Below the pieces are notes generated by a model. The model worked only from the letters and a program-made list of their open reading frames with translations, was not told where the DNA came from and did no database searches. 64,000 nucleotides of DNA, from contig NZ_MSXW01000016.1 in NCBI RefSeq assembly GCF_001945445.1, forward strand, positions 62,001 through 126,000. Reading direction: 5' to 3'. Of this stretch, positions 9,526-18,683 are shown piece by piece. The stretch comes from Pseudomonas sp. PA27(2017) (GTDB lineage Bacteria; Pseudomonadota; Gammaproteobacteria; Pseudomonadales; Pseudomonadaceae). The position numbers and the translations under genes were made by a program. The first letter of the stretch is position 1. Each line of letters starts with the position of its first letter.

Positions 9526-10426
9526 TGCACACCTCCACGATCAGCATCAGCAGCAACCAGAGCAGCACGCCGCCCCACACCAGGTTCATCGCCCGCTCGA
9601 TATCCCGCGCCCGTGGCGGCGGGCCTTCGCCCAGCTCGGGGCGCTGGTGCAGCTCACCGTGATAGACCGCCGCGCCGCCGAGGCTGACGCCCAGCGCACC
9701 CGCTCCCGCTGCCATCACCGGCCCGGCGTTGGGGCTGTCCCATCGTGGTGCCTGGCGCTGCCAGCAACGCATCGCCAAGGCGCTGTGACCCAGTACGGCA
9801 TAGGTCAGCGCCACCAGCCGGGCCGGCACGTAATTGAGCAGATCATCGATCTTCGCGGCGGCCCAGCCGAAGCGCTCGAAGCGCTCGTTGCGGTAGCCCC
9901 ACATGGCGTCCAGGGTGTTGCTCAGGCGGTACAGCACCACGCCCGGCGCCCCGGCGACGAGAAACCAGAACAGCGCGGCGAACACCGCATCGCTGCCGTT
10001 CTCCAGCACCGACTCGGTACCCGCACGGGCCACACCAGTGGCGTCCAGGTCCTCGGTACGCCGGCTGACCATGTAGCCCACTCGCTGGCGAGCCACCGGC
10101 AGATCACCCAGGCGCAGCGCCTGGGCCACCGGCTGGGCATGCTGATCGAGGCTGCGCAGCCCCAGGGCGGCGTAGAGGGCGACGATCTGCACCAGCCAGC
10201 CTATCCACGGTAGCTGCACCAGCAGCACGGTAAGCAGCGTCAACGGCAGCACCGCCAGGCACCAGGCGCTCACGCCATGGCTGCGCCAGCCGCCACCGGA
10301 CGGGTTGAAGCGCTGCTCCAGGCGGTTGGCCAGCTTGCCGAAGCCCACCAGCGGGTGCCAGCGCTTCGGCTCGCCGAGGGCGGCATCCAGGGTCACGCCC
10401 GCAACAGCGCTGAGGATCAGGCTCAT
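9518..10426 (-). CDS. cbiB: Adenosylcobinamide-phosphate synthase
   Basis: Polytopic inner membrane enzyme of 302 aa (CobD in aerobic nomenclature) that attaches aminopropanol phosphate to adenosylcobyric acid. Family landmarks are [21 protein letters not shown] at the N-terminus, the [32 protein letters not shown] block in the middle and the [29 protein letters not shown] block. It follows bluB by 12 bp and overlaps cobD by 8 bp. Confidence 0.94.
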   Translation of the reverse strand: MSLILSAVAGVTLDAALGEPKRWHPLVGFGKLANRLEQRFNPSGGGWRSHGVSAWCLAVLPLTLLTVLLVQLPWIGWLVQIVALYAALGLRSLDQHAQPVAQALRLGDLPVARQRVGYMVSRRTEDLDATGVARAGTESVLENGSDAVFAALFWFLVAGAPGVVLYRLSNTLDAMWGYRNERFERFGWAAAKIDDLLNYVPARLVALTYAVLGHSALAMRCWQRQAPRWDSPNAGPVMAAGAGALGVSLGGAAVYHGELHQRPELGEGPPPRARDIERAMNLVWGGVLLWLLLMLIVEVCIA

Positions 10427-10438
10427 GGACGGCTCTCG

Positions 10439-11089
10439 TTATTCATGCTGATCCCAGCGATCCTCGAACAGCAGCTCGTGCAGCGGCCGTACCTGCGCCC
10501 AACCTTCCTGGGCCAGCATCGGCGCTGGGTAAAAGGCCTGCACCGGTCCCAGACAGAGCACCGCGACCGGCTTGCTGCCCGGCGGCATGCCCAGCAGCTC
10601 GGCCAGGGCGACGGGGTCGAACAGCGACACCCAGCCCATGCCTAGGCCTTCGGCACGGGCCGCCAGCCACAGGTTCTGGATCGCGCAGGAAAGCGACGCC
10701 ATGTCCATTTCCGGCAAGGTGCGTCGGCCGAACACGTGGGCCTCGCGGCCTTCCATCAAGGCCGCCACCAGCACTTCGGCGCAGTCGCGAACGCCCTCGA
10801 CCTTCAGCCGCATGAATTCGTCGGAGCGCTCGCCCAGTGCCTCGGCGGTCAGCTGGCGCTCGCGCTCGACCAACTGATAGATGTCTTCACGCAGCGCCAG
10901 CCGGGTGATGCGGATGAAACGCCACGGCTGCATCAAGCCAACGCTGGGCGCCTGGTGCGCCGCTTCGAGCAGGCGGGCGAGCAACTCGGGCGCGACCTCG
11001 CCACCACTGAAATGGCGCATGTCACGGCGCTCGGCAATGGCGCGGTAGACCGCGGCGCGCTCCTCGGCGCTGAAGGCGTGCGCGGTCAT
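10439..11089 (-). CDS. bluB: 5,6-dimethylbenzimidazole synthase
   Basis: Nitroreductase-fold flavoenzyme of 216 aa that oxidatively fragments reduced FMN to 5,6-dimethylbenzimidazole, the lower ligand of B12, using oxygen. The motif RRDMRHFSGGEVAPELLARLLEAAHQAPSVGLMQPWRFIRI matches BluB, which differs from generic nitroreductases in binding FMN without a second cofactor. Its presence means the operon can make its own lower base aerobically. It overlaps cobB by 4 bases. Confidence 0.93.
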   Translation of the reverse strand: MTAHAFSAEERAAVYRAIAERRDMRHFSGGEVAPELLARLLEAAHQAPSVGLMQPWRFIRITRLALREDIYQLVERERQLTAEALGERSDEFMRLKVEGVRDCAEVLVAALMEGREAHVFGRRTLPEMDMASLSCAIQNLWLAARAEGLGMGWVSLFDPVALAELLGMPPGSKPVAVLCLGPVQAFYPAPMLAQEGWAQVRPLHELLFEDRWDQHE

Positions 11090-12411
11090 GGACGAAACAA
11101 CGCCGCAGCGGCTGGCGGATTGGAAGGCAGGTAGAAATGAATATAGGACGCGGTCAGGCGCTCGAGTCGGAACACCGCCTCGCTGACCGGCTTGTCGTTC
11201 GGGCAGTCACCGCGGGCCAGCGGCTGCAGCGCAGAGTCCAGGCGCGAGTGGTGATAACTGTGCCCGCGCAGCACGCCCTCGGGCAGTTCGACACTCTGCA
11301 GGGCCAGGGCAACCAGACGCTTCTGCATCTGCGCAGTGCCAGGCAGCAGACCGGCCAGCTCGGCGCGCTCGCCAGCGACATCGCTCAGCGACTCGAGCAG
11401 ATACAGCATGCCGCCGCACTCGGCGAGCAGCGGCTTGCCGGCCTGCTGATGGGCCTTGATGGCGTCGATCATCGGCCGATTGGCGGCCAGCGCCTGCAGA
11501 TGCAACTCCGGGTAGCCGCCCGGCAGGTAAAGGCTGTCCACGTCGGGCAGCGCCTCGTCGGTCAGCGGGCTGAAGAACGTCAGCGTCGCGCCCATCTGCT
11601 CGAGCAGGTCGAGATTGGCCTGGTAGATGAACGCGAAGGAAGCATCAAAAGCCACACCGATGCGTACGCCAGCGAGCAGCGGCGCTACCGATTCGGTCGA
11701 GGGCGCGGCGAAGTTCACCGGCGGCGGCAGCGTGATCGTCGCCGTCTGCTCCAGGGCATCGGCCGCGGTATCCAGGCGCGTATCGAGGTCGACGAGTTCG
11801 CCAGCCTGCACCAGGCCGAGGTGCCGGCTGGGCAGTTCGATGGCCGCACGGCGTGGCAACGAGCCATACCAGCGGATCGAAGCCGGCAGGCTGTCACGGA
11901 TCAGGTCGTTATGGCGACCCGGATTGACGCGGTTGCCGAGCACGCCGGAGAACGGCAGGTCAGGCTGGTAGCTGGCCAGGCCGACGGCCAGGGCGCCGAA
12001 GGTCTGGGCCATGGCCGAGCCATCGATCACCCCGAGCACCGGCACACCGAAACGGCGCGCCAGGTCAGCTGCCGACGGCGAACCGTCGAACAAGCCCATT
12101 ACCCCTTCGATCAGAATCAGATCGGCCTCGCCAGCGGCTTCCCAGAGCAGGCGGCGGCTCTCGGCTTCGCCGACCATCCACAGGTCCAGCTGATAGACCG
12201 GGTTGCCGCTGGCGCGGGAAAGAATCATCGGGTCGAGAAAGTCCGGCCCACACTTGAACACCCGTACCCGCTTGCCTCGTCGGGTGTGCAGGCGCGCCAG
12301 GGCAGCAGTGACGGTGGTCTTGCCCTGCCCCGAGGCGGGCGCGGCGATCACCAGGGCCGGGCACTGCCGTGGCGCCCCAGGCTCGGCGGAAAGCGCATCT
12401 GTCGTGCTCAA
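11086..12411 (-). CDS. cobB: Cobyrinate a,c-diamide synthase
   Basis: Glutamine-dependent amidotransferase (CbiA/CobB) of 441 aa acting on side chains a and c of hydrogenobyrinic or cobyrinic acid. The N-terminal ATPase-like domain has APASGQGKTT with Lys31; the C-terminal amidotransferase has LLAECGGMLYL with Cys332. The start is a TTG that overlaps the cobO stop (TTGA, 4 bases). This gene should not be confused with the sirtuin also called CobB, a homologue of which is encoded at 14820-15599. Confidence 0.93.
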   Translation of the reverse strand: MSTTDALSAEPGAPRQCPALVIAAPASGQGKTTVTAALARLHTRRGKRVRVFKCGPDFLDPMILSRASGNPVYQLDLWMVGEAESRRLLWEAAGEADLILIEGVMGLFDGSPSAADLARRFGVPVLGVIDGSAMAQTFGALAVGLASYQPDLPFSGVLGNRVNPGRHNDLIRDSLPASIRWYGSLPRRAAIELPSRHLGLVQAGELVDLDTRLDTAADALEQTATITLPPPVNFAAPSTESVAPLLAGVRIGVAFDASFAFIYQANLDLLEQMGATLTFFSPLTDEALPDVDSLYLPGGYPELHLQALAANRPMIDAIKAHQQAGKPLLAECGGMLYLLESLSDVAGERAELAGLLPGTAQMQKRLVALALQSVELPEGVLRGHSYHHSRLDSALQPLARGDCPNDKPVSEAVFRLERLTASYIHFYLPSNPPAAAALFRP

Positions 12412-13043
12412 AATTCCACGCCCTTCTGCGCCTTCACACCGGCCTTGAAGGCGTGTTTGACCAGGGTCATTTCGGTCACCGTATCGGCCGCTTCGAGCAG
12501 GGCTGGCGGTGCGCCACGACCGGTCACCACGACGTGCTGCAGCTCCGGGCGCGATTCGATATCGCGCAGCACCACGTCCACATCCAGGTAGCCGTGCTTG
12601 AGAGCGATGTTCAGTTCGTCCAGCACCACCAGGGCGATCTGCGGATCGTTCAGCAACTGCCTGGCAACATCCCAGGCCAAGCGTGCCTTCTCGATATCGC
12701 GCTGGCGATCCTGGGTATCCCAGGTGTAGCCCTCGCCCATCACGTGGTAGCTGACTTCATCGGGAAAGCGCCGGAAGAAGTGCTCCTCGCCGGTGGCCAT
12801 GCCGCCCTTGATGAACTGCACCACGCCCACCTTCAGGCCATGGCCGAGCGCGCGGGCAACCATGCCGAAGGCCGAACTGCTCTTGCCCTTGCCGTTGCCG
12901 CTGTGCACCAGCAGCAAGCCGTATTCTTCCTGGGCCTGGGCGATCTTTTCGTCCATCAGCGCTTTCTTGCGCGCCATGCGGGCGTTATGGCGCGCGTCGC
13001 GCTCGGCCGATTCGCGGCTGGGGGATGGGGTCGATTCGCTCAT
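12408..13043 (-). CDS. cobO: Corrinoid adenosyltransferase (CobO/BtuR type)
   Basis: Transfers the adenosyl group of ATP to Co(I) corrinoids. The ATG at 13043, preceded by AGGAGATCCC, gives 211 aa; the open frame upstream is leader and not coding. The P-loop variant HSGNGKGKSS lies at residues 47-56, and VVLDELNIALKHGYLD is the Walker B-like block. It is the first gene of the cob operon, about 140 nt downstream of the cobalamin riboswitch. Confidence 0.94.
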   Translation of the reverse strand: MSESTPSPSRESAERDARHNARMARKKALMDEKIAQAQEEYGLLLVHSGNGKGKSSSAFGMVARALGHGLKVGVVQFIKGGMATGEEHFFRRFPDEVSYHVMGEGYTWDTQDRQRDIEKARLAWDVARQLLNDPQIALVVLDELNIALKHGYLDVDVVLRDIESRPELQHVVVTGRGAPPALLEAADTVTEMTLVKHAFKAGVKAQKGVEF

Positions 13044-13185
13044 GGGATCTCCTCGGCGCCAGCAAGCTCGCGCGGTTCGAGCACGTATCGGTGCCCGACG
13101 ATAAAAACGATCACGCAGGAGCAGGCAGGGGCTGGCCCTAGGGCCGCGCACCGGCCGCGCCCACCGCGCAACCTAAGGAAAAAGC

Positions 13186-13390
13186 GACAGGCCGGTCTCC
13201 GGGCTCACGAGTGCCGCGTTCACAGAACACGACGAACCACGCCGCCTTCCCGCATCGAAGATACAGTGGCCAGAAGCATGGTTGGGCTCGTTTACCGTTG
13301 CGGGGGCAGCGTCGGCATTGCTCGCTTGGCGGCAGCGCACCGACTTCCCAGTTTCACCCCTGGCCGAGACCAGGGACACCTGAAGCAGGT
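13186..13390 (-). promoter_or_regulatory. Cobalamin riboswitch upstream of cobO
   Basis: On the minus strand the leader contains, in order, a TTCAGGTG-CCCTGG start, an AGGGGTGAAACTGGGAA block, GTCGGTGCGC, GCCGACGCTGCCCCCGCAACGGTAA, the B12-box core GCCACTG, GGGAAGGCGGCG and the closing GAGCCCGGAGACCGGCC. These are the conserved blocks of the AdoCbl-class riboswitch in the expected order. High B12 should switch off the ten-gene operon. No clear intrinsic terminator follows before cobO, so control may be at translation or by Rho; this is inference. Confidence 0.93.
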
Positions 13391-13395
13391 CGCAA

Positions 13396-13424
13396 AGGGT
13401 AAGGACTGACGGCATAAGCGTCAA
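13396..13424 (-). promoter_or_regulatory. Candidate sigma-70 promoter of the cob operon
   Basis: On the minus strand TTGACG (13419-13424) and TACCCT (13396-13401) are spaced by 17 bases. Transcription would begin at the very start of the riboswitch, as expected. The -35 is good and the -10 weak, so the call is tentative. Confidence 0.4.
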
Positions 13425-13466
13425 TCGGAGAGTCAGCCATGTAGCGCTGCTCTGGGCGACGGCAGC

Positions 13467-13994
13467 TCAGGGATGGCTGGCAAGCTCCACCGGAAAAACG
13501 CGCTTGGCTTCGATATAGGTGCGCTGCCAGTAACTGTTGCCGAGGCTGTCCAGGCGGACGGTGCCGCCCGATGACGGCGCATGCACGAAGCGCCCCTCAC
13601 CGACGTAGATGCCGGCATGGCTGACCTGCCTACCACCGCTGGTAGCGAAGAACACCAGGTCACCACTGCGCAGGGAATCGCGGCCGATGGTCGGCGCGCG
13701 CATGCTGATCAGCTCGCGGGTCGAGCGTGGCAGGCTGATGCCGGCGGCATCACGGTACACGTAGCCGATCAGGCCGCTGCAATCGAAACCGCTGTCCGGC
13801 GTGTTGCCGCCGTAGCGATAAGGGGTACCCACCAGGCCGAGCGCGCGAAACAGCACATCATCCGCGCCACCCTGATAGGCACCGGGAGCAGGCATGACGA
13901 CGACAGGTTTCGGAGCAGGTACGGGCGCCCGGCTGGAACAAGCACTGAGCAGTGCCGCGAGCAAGAGGAAGGCGATGCGGATGGTGGCAGTCAT
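13467..13994 (-). CDS. NlpC/P60 family lipoprotein (peptidoglycan endopeptidase), copy 1
   Basis: Cell-wall cysteine peptidase of 175 aa. A lipobox LLSAC puts the lipidated Cys at 19, so it is membrane anchored. The NlpC/P60 domain starts near residue 46 with the catalytic Cys72 in FDCSGLIG and the catalytic His in QVSHAGIYVG; FVHAPSSGG supplies the third polar residue region. Such enzymes cut the D-Glu-mesoDAP bond in peptidoglycan stems (Spr/MepS type). A paralogue follows immediately upstream at 14130-14765, so the pair looks like a tandem duplication. Confidence 0.9.
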   Translation of the reverse strand: MTATIRIAFLLLAALLSACSSRAPVPAPKPVVVMPAPGAYQGGADDVLFRALGLVGTPYRYGGNTPDSGFDCSGLIGYVYRDAAGISLPRSTRELISMRAPTIGRDSLRSGDLVFFATSGGRQVSHAGIYVGEGRFVHAPSSGGTVRLDSLGNSYWQRTYIEAKRVFPVELASHP

Positions 13995-14129
13995 GGACGG
14001 ACGATCCTGGAGCCTGAATGCGCCCTACTCTGCCGCGTTCACAACTGCAGTGCAAGCTTTAGCTTTACGCTGCAGTCACTTGAAAACATTAAAATTGTTG
14101 CCCGACCGACTCGATCAGGCAACGATTTA

Positions 14130-14765
14130 TCAGTGCTGGGAGGCCAGATGCTCGGTCGGCGCCAGCGCCAGAACGCGCTTGGCTTCGATGAACGTACGCT
14201 TCCAGTAGCCATCATCCAGGCTGTCGATGCGCACGCCACCGCTGCGGCTGCTGGAGGAATGGATGAACTGATCGTCACCCAGGTAGATGCCTGCATGGCT
14301 GACGCGGCCACGGCCGGCGGTGCTGAAGAACACCAGATCACCCGGCTCGAGCGCCTTGCGTTCGACCAACGGAGCATCGATGTTGATCATGTCGCGGGTC
14401 GAGCGCGGCAGTTCCATGCCCAGCTCCTCGCGGAACAGGTAACCGATGAAGCCACTGCAGTCGAACCCGGTCTTCACCGAGTTGCCACCGAAACGGTAGC
14501 GAGTGCCGATCAGGGAGATGCCCTTTTCCAGCACGCTGTCGGCCAACTGCGGCAGCTCATAGGGTGCGTGATCGGCGAATTCGGCAGCGGCGTCGTCTGC
14601 ACCGGCATCGGCCTGATCGAGAGCGGGCGCTACTACGACTGGCCTGGCAGGCAAGGAAGCCTGGGCCGACGGCGCATCAATCTGGGATTGTGGAGCATGG
14701 TTAGCGCACGCGGCGAGAACCATTGTGAGTGCGAGAGGCACGAGGGGTGCGAAGCGTTGGCGCAT
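14130..14765 (-). CDS. NlpC/P60 family lipoprotein (peptidoglycan endopeptidase), copy 2
   Basis: Paralogue of the preceding lipoprotein, 211 aa from ATG 14765 (a GTG at 14771 is possible). The lipobox VLAAC lipidates Cys20; a linker of about 50 residues rich in Ala and Asp follows. The catalytic domain has Cys103 in FDCSGFIG and His in RVSHAGIYLG. It shares with copy 1 the RYGGN/RFGGN motif, LPRSTR and the ending YIEAKRV / FIEAKRV. The 135-bp gap between the two copies can hold a separate promoter. Confidence 0.9.
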   Translation of the reverse strand: MRQRFAPLVPLALTMVLAACANHAPQSQIDAPSAQASLPARPVVVAPALDQADAGADDAAAEFADHAPYELPQLADSVLEKGISLIGTRYRFGGNSVKTGFDCSGFIGYLFREELGMELPRSTRDMINIDAPLVERKALEPGDLVFFSTAGRGRVSHAGIYLGDDQFIHSSSSRSGGVRIDSLDDGYWKRTFIEAKRVLALAPTEHLASQH

Positions 14766-14819
14766 GGGCACGACCGTGGCATGAAAATTGATCAGCCGCG
14801 ACTATGCCCGCTAACGGGA

Positions 14820-15599
14820 TCATTTGCAAATATTATGATCAGCAATGTGACTCAGTAGTTCCGGGAAAACATCTAAGGCCCGCTTTTCCAGCCTGAAGTC
14901 AACCAGTGCGCTGACGTCCGTGTGCGACAAATTGACCTCGACCGTGACCTTGCCCGAACGGCGCGCCTGTATCAGCGGCTCGGCTATATAAGGAAAGCTG
15001 GCGCTGGTTCCGACACTGATCACCAGGTCGAAGCCCTCCCGCATCTGCCCATATAGACGCTCTACGGCCAGTGGCGGCAGCCGCTCGCCGAACAACACTA
15101 CGGGTGGCCGCAACACCCCTCCACAGGCCACGCACATAGGCGGCAGGGGTCGCTGCAGATGCTCGCCCAACCGCTCGTCGGTTTCCCGGCAAACCTGGCA
15201 ATACAGGGGCGCCAATTCACCGTGAATCTCGATCAAGCGATCGTCGGGGCTGCCGGCCAGGCGATGATAGCCGTCGATGTTCTGGGTCAGCACCCAGCAA
15301 TCCGGCTTGAGCGTCTGCAGCTCGGCTATCGCCCGGTGGGCGGCATTGGGCTGGGCGCCCAGGCAAGCGCTGCCAAGCTGCGCCAGATACTTCCAGCACA
15401 GCGCCGGATCGCGGCGCAGCATGTCGCCGGACATTGCCACCTCGATCGGCACACCGTCATCGGTATGGTCGTTGTAGAGGCCGCCGATGCCGCGGTAGGT
15501 CGGCAAGCCGGAATCGGCCGATATTCCCGCCCCGGTGATGATTAGGATGCGCCGGGCATCGATGAACGCTGACACCAGGCGCTGCAGTTGCGCCGCCAT
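14820..15599 (-). CDS. Sir2 family NAD-dependent protein deacylase
   Basis: Sirtuin of 259 aa that removes acyl groups from lysines using NAD. The ATG at 15599 is chosen because its A is the last base of the upstream stop codon (TGATG). Seen are GAGISADSGLPTYRG at 23-37, TQNIDGYH, the catalytic His in IEIHGEL, two Cys pairs (CQVC and CVAC) for structural zinc, and SVGTSASFPY. The Tyr/Arg pair that marks sirtuin class III desuccinylases is not clearly present. Translational coupling to the Tag-like glycosylase gene is unusual. Confidence 0.9.
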   Translation of the reverse strand: MAAQLQRLVSAFIDARRILIITGAGISADSGLPTYRGIGGLYNDHTDDGVPIEVAMSGDMLRRDPALCWKYLAQLGSACLGAQPNAAHRAIAELQTLKPDCWVLTQNIDGYHRLAGSPDDRLIEIHGELAPLYCQVCRETDERLGEHLQRPLPPMCVACGGVLRPPVVLFGERLPPLAVERLYGQMREGFDLVISVGTSASFPYIAEPLIQARRSGKVTVEVNLSHTDVSALVDFRLEKRALDVFPELLSHIADHNICK

Positions 15600-16318
15600 C
15601 AATGGTTGACCGTGTGCGCCAGCATCACTGAAAGCTGACACATCGGCCTGCCGCTTTCTGCATGCCACTGATTGAAGGCGGCCTGAACCGCCGCCCGGTC
15701 GCGCTGGCTATTGGGCGTCTTGTCGATGATCTTCTGGGCCTTGAGGGCGGCGACCATGTCATCGCTGGGGATGAAGGTATCCTTGCCGACCATGCGCAGG
15801 AAACGCGGCGCGGAAAGCCCGCCCAACTGGCTGCCTTGCTTGGCCAGCCAGTGCCAGAGACCGACGATATCGGTCACCGGCCAATCGGCGATCAACGCGC
15901 CAAAGGCGAAACCCGGCTTCGGCGTGCCGGCCTTCGCGGCAGCGGCAGGCCCGCTCAGCGCACCACACTCCACGTCGAGAATGAACTGCGCATTGCGCGG
16001 CACGCTCTTGAGCTTGCCCAGATGGCGAATCAACCGAGCATCCTGCATCAGACGCTCCAGGCGCTCGCCGCCCATCAGCACGACCTTTTCCGGATCGAAG
16101 CCGAAGAACACTTCCTCGAAGGCCGGCCACTTGGCATCGACCAGGCTGTGTTTGAGGCCAGCCCGGAATATGCGCAGGCTCATGATCGACAGGTAGCGAT
16201 CATTACCCAGCGCCCGTAGCTTTTTGTCGGAGACGGGCTGCGGCAGGCGCGCCTCGAGTGCCTCGAGCGAGCCGAAACGGTTCACGCAGTATTCATGCAG
16301 CCATCGATAATCTTGCAT
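15599..16318 (-). CDS. DNA-3-methyladenine glycosylase I-like protein (Tag family, divergent)
   Basis: A 239-aa protein of the helix-hairpin-helix base-excision superfamily. The block RIFRAGLKHSLVDAKWPAFEEVFFGFDPEKV...LMQDARLIRHLGKL aligns by eye with the core of Tag glycosylases, which remove 3-methyladenine. The classical N-terminal zinc-binding residues of E. coli Tag are not obvious, and the C-terminal 60 residues differ, so this is a divergent branch and its substrate is uncertain. It overlaps the sirtuin start by one base. Confidence 0.75.
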   Translation of the reverse strand: MQDYRWLHEYCVNRFGSLEALEARLPQPVSDKKLRALGNDRYLSIMSLRIFRAGLKHSLVDAKWPAFEEVFFGFDPEKVVLMGGERLERLMQDARLIRHLGKLKSVPRNAQFILDVECGALSGPAAAAKAGTPKPGFAFGALIADWPVTDIVGLWHWLAKQGSQLGGLSAPRFLRMVGKDTFIPSDDMVAALKAQKIIDKTPNSQRDRAAVQAAFNQWHAESGRPMCQLSVMLAHTVNH

Positions 16319-16340
16319 CGCTTGGCGTCAACCCTCGAAA

Positions 16341-17165
16341 TTACAGGTTCATCACGTTCAGAAAGCGCGGCGTGGCCTGCTCGTCGATCTTCAGGCTGGT
16401 GAAATCGAACAGGTTGCGGTCAGCCAGTTGCGAAGGCACCACATTCTGCAGGGCGCGGAACATGATCTCGGTACGCCCCGGCGACTTTCGCTCCCACTCC
16501 TGCAGCATGTCCTTGACCACCTGGCGCTGCAGGTTTTCCTGGGAGCCGCACAGGTTGCACGGGATGATCGGAAATCCCTTGAGCGTGCTGTAGGCCTCGA
16601 TATCGGCCTCGCTGCAGTAGGCCAGCGGGCGAATCACCACGTTGCGGCCATCGTCGGCACGCAGCTTGGGCGGCATGGCCTTGAGCGTGCCGCCATAGAA
16701 CATGTTGAGAAAGAAGGTTTCGAGGATATCGTCACGGTGGTGACCAAGGGCCATCTTGGTCGCGCCGATCTCGTCGGCAAAGGTGTACAGCGTGCCGCGG
16801 CGCAGGCGCGAGCACAGCGAGCAGGTGGTCTTGCCTTCCGGAATCTTTTCCTTGACCACCGAGTACGTGTCTTTCTCGACGATGTGATACGCCACACCGA
16901 TGGACTCCAGGTAGGCCGGCAACACGTGTTCGGGGAAGCCGGGCTGCTTCTGGTCCATGTTCACTGCGACGATCTCGAATTTGATCGGCGCGACCTTCTG
17001 CAGGTGCAGCAGGATGTCGAGCATGGTGTAGCTGTCCTTGCCACCGGACAGACAGACCATGACCTTGTCCCCCTCCTCGATCATGTTGAAGTCGGCGATG
17101 GCCTCGCCGGCCTGACGACGCAGGCGTTTTTGCAGCTTGTTCTGATTGACCGAGAGGGTGCCCAT
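16341..17165 (-). CDS. ttcA: tRNA 2-thiocytidine(32) synthetase TtcA
   Basis: Cytosolic iron-sulfur enzyme that thiolates cytidine 32 of some tRNAs, using ATP to activate the base. The ATG at 17165 gives 274 aa. The PP-loop SGGKDS is at residues 40-45. Two Cys-x-x-Cys motifs, CSLC and CNLC, supply cluster ligands. [19 protein letters not shown] is the diagnostic TtcA block. It is divergent from the DnaJ-related gene. Confidence 0.96.
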   Translation of the reverse strand: MGTLSVNQNKLQKRLRRQAGEAIADFNMIEEGDKVMVCLSGGKDSYTMLDILLHLQKVAPIKFEIVAVNMDQKQPGFPEHVLPAYLESIGVAYHIVEKDTYSVVKEKIPEGKTTCSLCSRLRRGTLYTFADEIGATKMALGHHRDDILETFFLNMFYGGTLKAMPPKLRADDGRNVVIRPLAYCSEADIEAYSTLKGFPIIPCNLCGSQENLQRQVVKDMLQEWERKSPGRTEIMFRALQNVVPSQLADRNLFDFTSLKIDEQATPRFLNVMNL

Positions 17166-17307
17166 GGCGCGCAAGAATCCGCTATAAGTACTGAAGCCGC
17201 GCATTTTACCCAGAAAACGAGGCGCACCCCAGCTACAAAACGGCTAACCGTCGGCATGCCGACGAAACCGGCCAACAACATACCCTCTCATCGACCAAGG
17301 AAAGCCG

Positions 17308-17886
17308 ATGAACCAGGAAACCTTACCCGGCAGCCGGCTGCTCGATTTGCTGGAGGCCGCGCCCGAAGGGCTCTCCGAGTACGAACTGATGCTGCGCCTG
17401 AGCCGCTGGCAGGGTCGTGACGAGCGCCTGCCGAGCGACACCCTGGAACTGTTTCGCAGCCACTTTCTGCTCTTCCATACGCTGTATCGGCTGCGCGACG
17501 AGCTACATGCCGCGGGCCGCGCGTCATTGCAGATAAGCCCGTTATGCATACGCTTGATGCCTTATCAGGCGGCAGAGAGCGCCTTGAGCGAACAGGAGCC
17601 ACTGCGCGAGTACTACCTCGATCTCGCCCACTTGCGTGACACCGGCGCTGAGGATGTCGAGCAGATGCTCGGCGCCTTCTGGGTGCGCCTGCACGGCGCG
17701 GAAGATCGGCAGCAGGCCCTGGCGGCGCTTGAGTTCGACGAGCAGGCTGGCGAGCTTGACCTGGGCGTCATCCGCCAGCGCTACCGGCAGCTGGTCAGCC
17801 TTCATCACCCGGACCGAGGCGGCTGCACGCAGCGCCTGCAGCGCATCAACAGCGCCATGGAAACGCTGCAGCGCTACTACCGCTGA
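17308..17886 (+). CDS. DnaJ-related protein with C-terminal J domain
   Basis: 192 aa: an N-terminal domain of the DNAJ-related type (about residues 5-85, containing LLEAAPEGLSEYELM and FLLFHTLYRLRDEL) and a C-terminal truncated J domain from about 150 with HPD at 167-169, the motif that stimulates Hsp70 ATPase. It is probably a DnaK co-chaperone with an unknown client. Its TGA stop codon is directly followed by the end of repeat element B. Confidence 0.88.
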   Translation: MNQETLPGSRLLDLLEAAPEGLSEYELMLRLSRWQGRDERLPSDTLELFRSHFLLFHTLYRLRDELHAAGRASLQISPLCIRLMPYQAAESALSEQEPLREYYLDLAHLRDTGAEDVEQMLGAFWVRLHGAEDRQQALAALEFDEQAGELDLGVIRQRYRQLVSLHHPDRGGCTQRLQRINSAMETLQRYYR

Positions 17887-18102
17887 GAGCCTGTTCATAA
17901 TCTTTCGGTCCAGGCTCGCCTATTTTTTTGTAGCTAAGGGGCGCAAACGGCCGTTCGCCAATCCACTGTAGGAGCGGGCCATGCGCGCGAAAAATCGCGG
18001 GCATGGACTGGGCGTCCCCGCCCGTTCCTACAGATACTGCGCCGATGACCGCTTCCGCCTTGTAGCTGCCGCTTCATGCGCATATAGATCTTGAACAGCC
18101 CC
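17887..18102 (+). repeat. GAGCCTG-ended MITE-like element, copy B, with internal REP pair
   Basis: A 216-bp non-coding element starting GAGCCTGTTCATAATC and ending GATCTTGAACAGCCCC. It is flanked on both sides by TGA (17884-17886, which is the stop codon of the DnaJ-related gene, and 18103-18105), consistent with a 3-bp target duplication. A REP inverted pair at 17967-18032 (TGTAGGAGCGGGC / GCCCGTTCCTACA) sits inside. Left and right subterminal 60 bases match copies A and D. Confidence 0.75.
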
Positions 18103-18186
18103 TGAGGCCACCGCTCGGCTCCTGGCCCTGCAGCGGGCGCTGATCTGCGGCATAATCGACGCCAGTTACCCGCCCTCGAAGCCGCC

Positions 18187-18681
18187 ATGCCCGATCAGAT
18201 CCACACCCGCGTCGAAGCCTGTTACCAGCAGGCGGAAGCCTTCTTCAAGCGGCGCTTCGTCCGCCCGCAGGTGAGCTTCAAGCTACGCGGGCAGAAAGCC
18301 GGCGTGGCGCATCTCACCGAAAACAAGCTGCGCTTCAACCCGCAGCTGTATCGCGAGAACCAGGAAGACTTCCTGCGCCAGACCGTCGCCCACGAAGTGG
18401 CCCACCTGATCGCCCACCAGCTGTTCGGCCTAAGCATCCAGCCCCACGGCGAGGAATGGCAGTTGATCATGCGCGGCGTCTACGAACTGCCGCCGCACCG
18501 CTGCCATACTTATGACGTGAAGCGCCGCCAGGTCAGCCGTTTCATCTACCGTTGCCAGTGCCCGCAAGGCGAGTTTCCGTTCTCCGCCCAGCGCCACGCG
18601 CTAGTGGCCAAGGGGCGCCGCTACTTCTGCCGACGCTGCAAGATCACCTTGCAGTTCACCGGCGAACAGCGCGTCGAGTAG
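18187..18681 (+). CDS. sprT: SprT family zinc metalloprotease
   Basis: 164 aa, the usual SprT length. The zinc-binding protease motif HEVAH is at 69-73, followed by HGEEW with a third ligand. The C-terminus has CQC and CRRC Cys pairs forming a zinc ribbon. The family is related to the eukaryotic SPRTN protease for DNA-protein crosslinks, but the bacterial role is not well defined. The gene ends 2 bp before the convergent cheV stop. Confidence 0.9.
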   Translation: MPDQIHTRVEACYQQAEAFFKRRFVRPQVSFKLRGQKAGVAHLTENKLRFNPQLYRENQEDFLRQTVAHEVAHLIAHQLFGLSIQPHGEEWQLIMRGVYELPPHRCHTYDVKRRQVSRFIYRCQCPQGEFPFSAQRHALVAKGRRYFCRRCKITLQFTGEQRVE

Positions 18682-18683
18682 CC

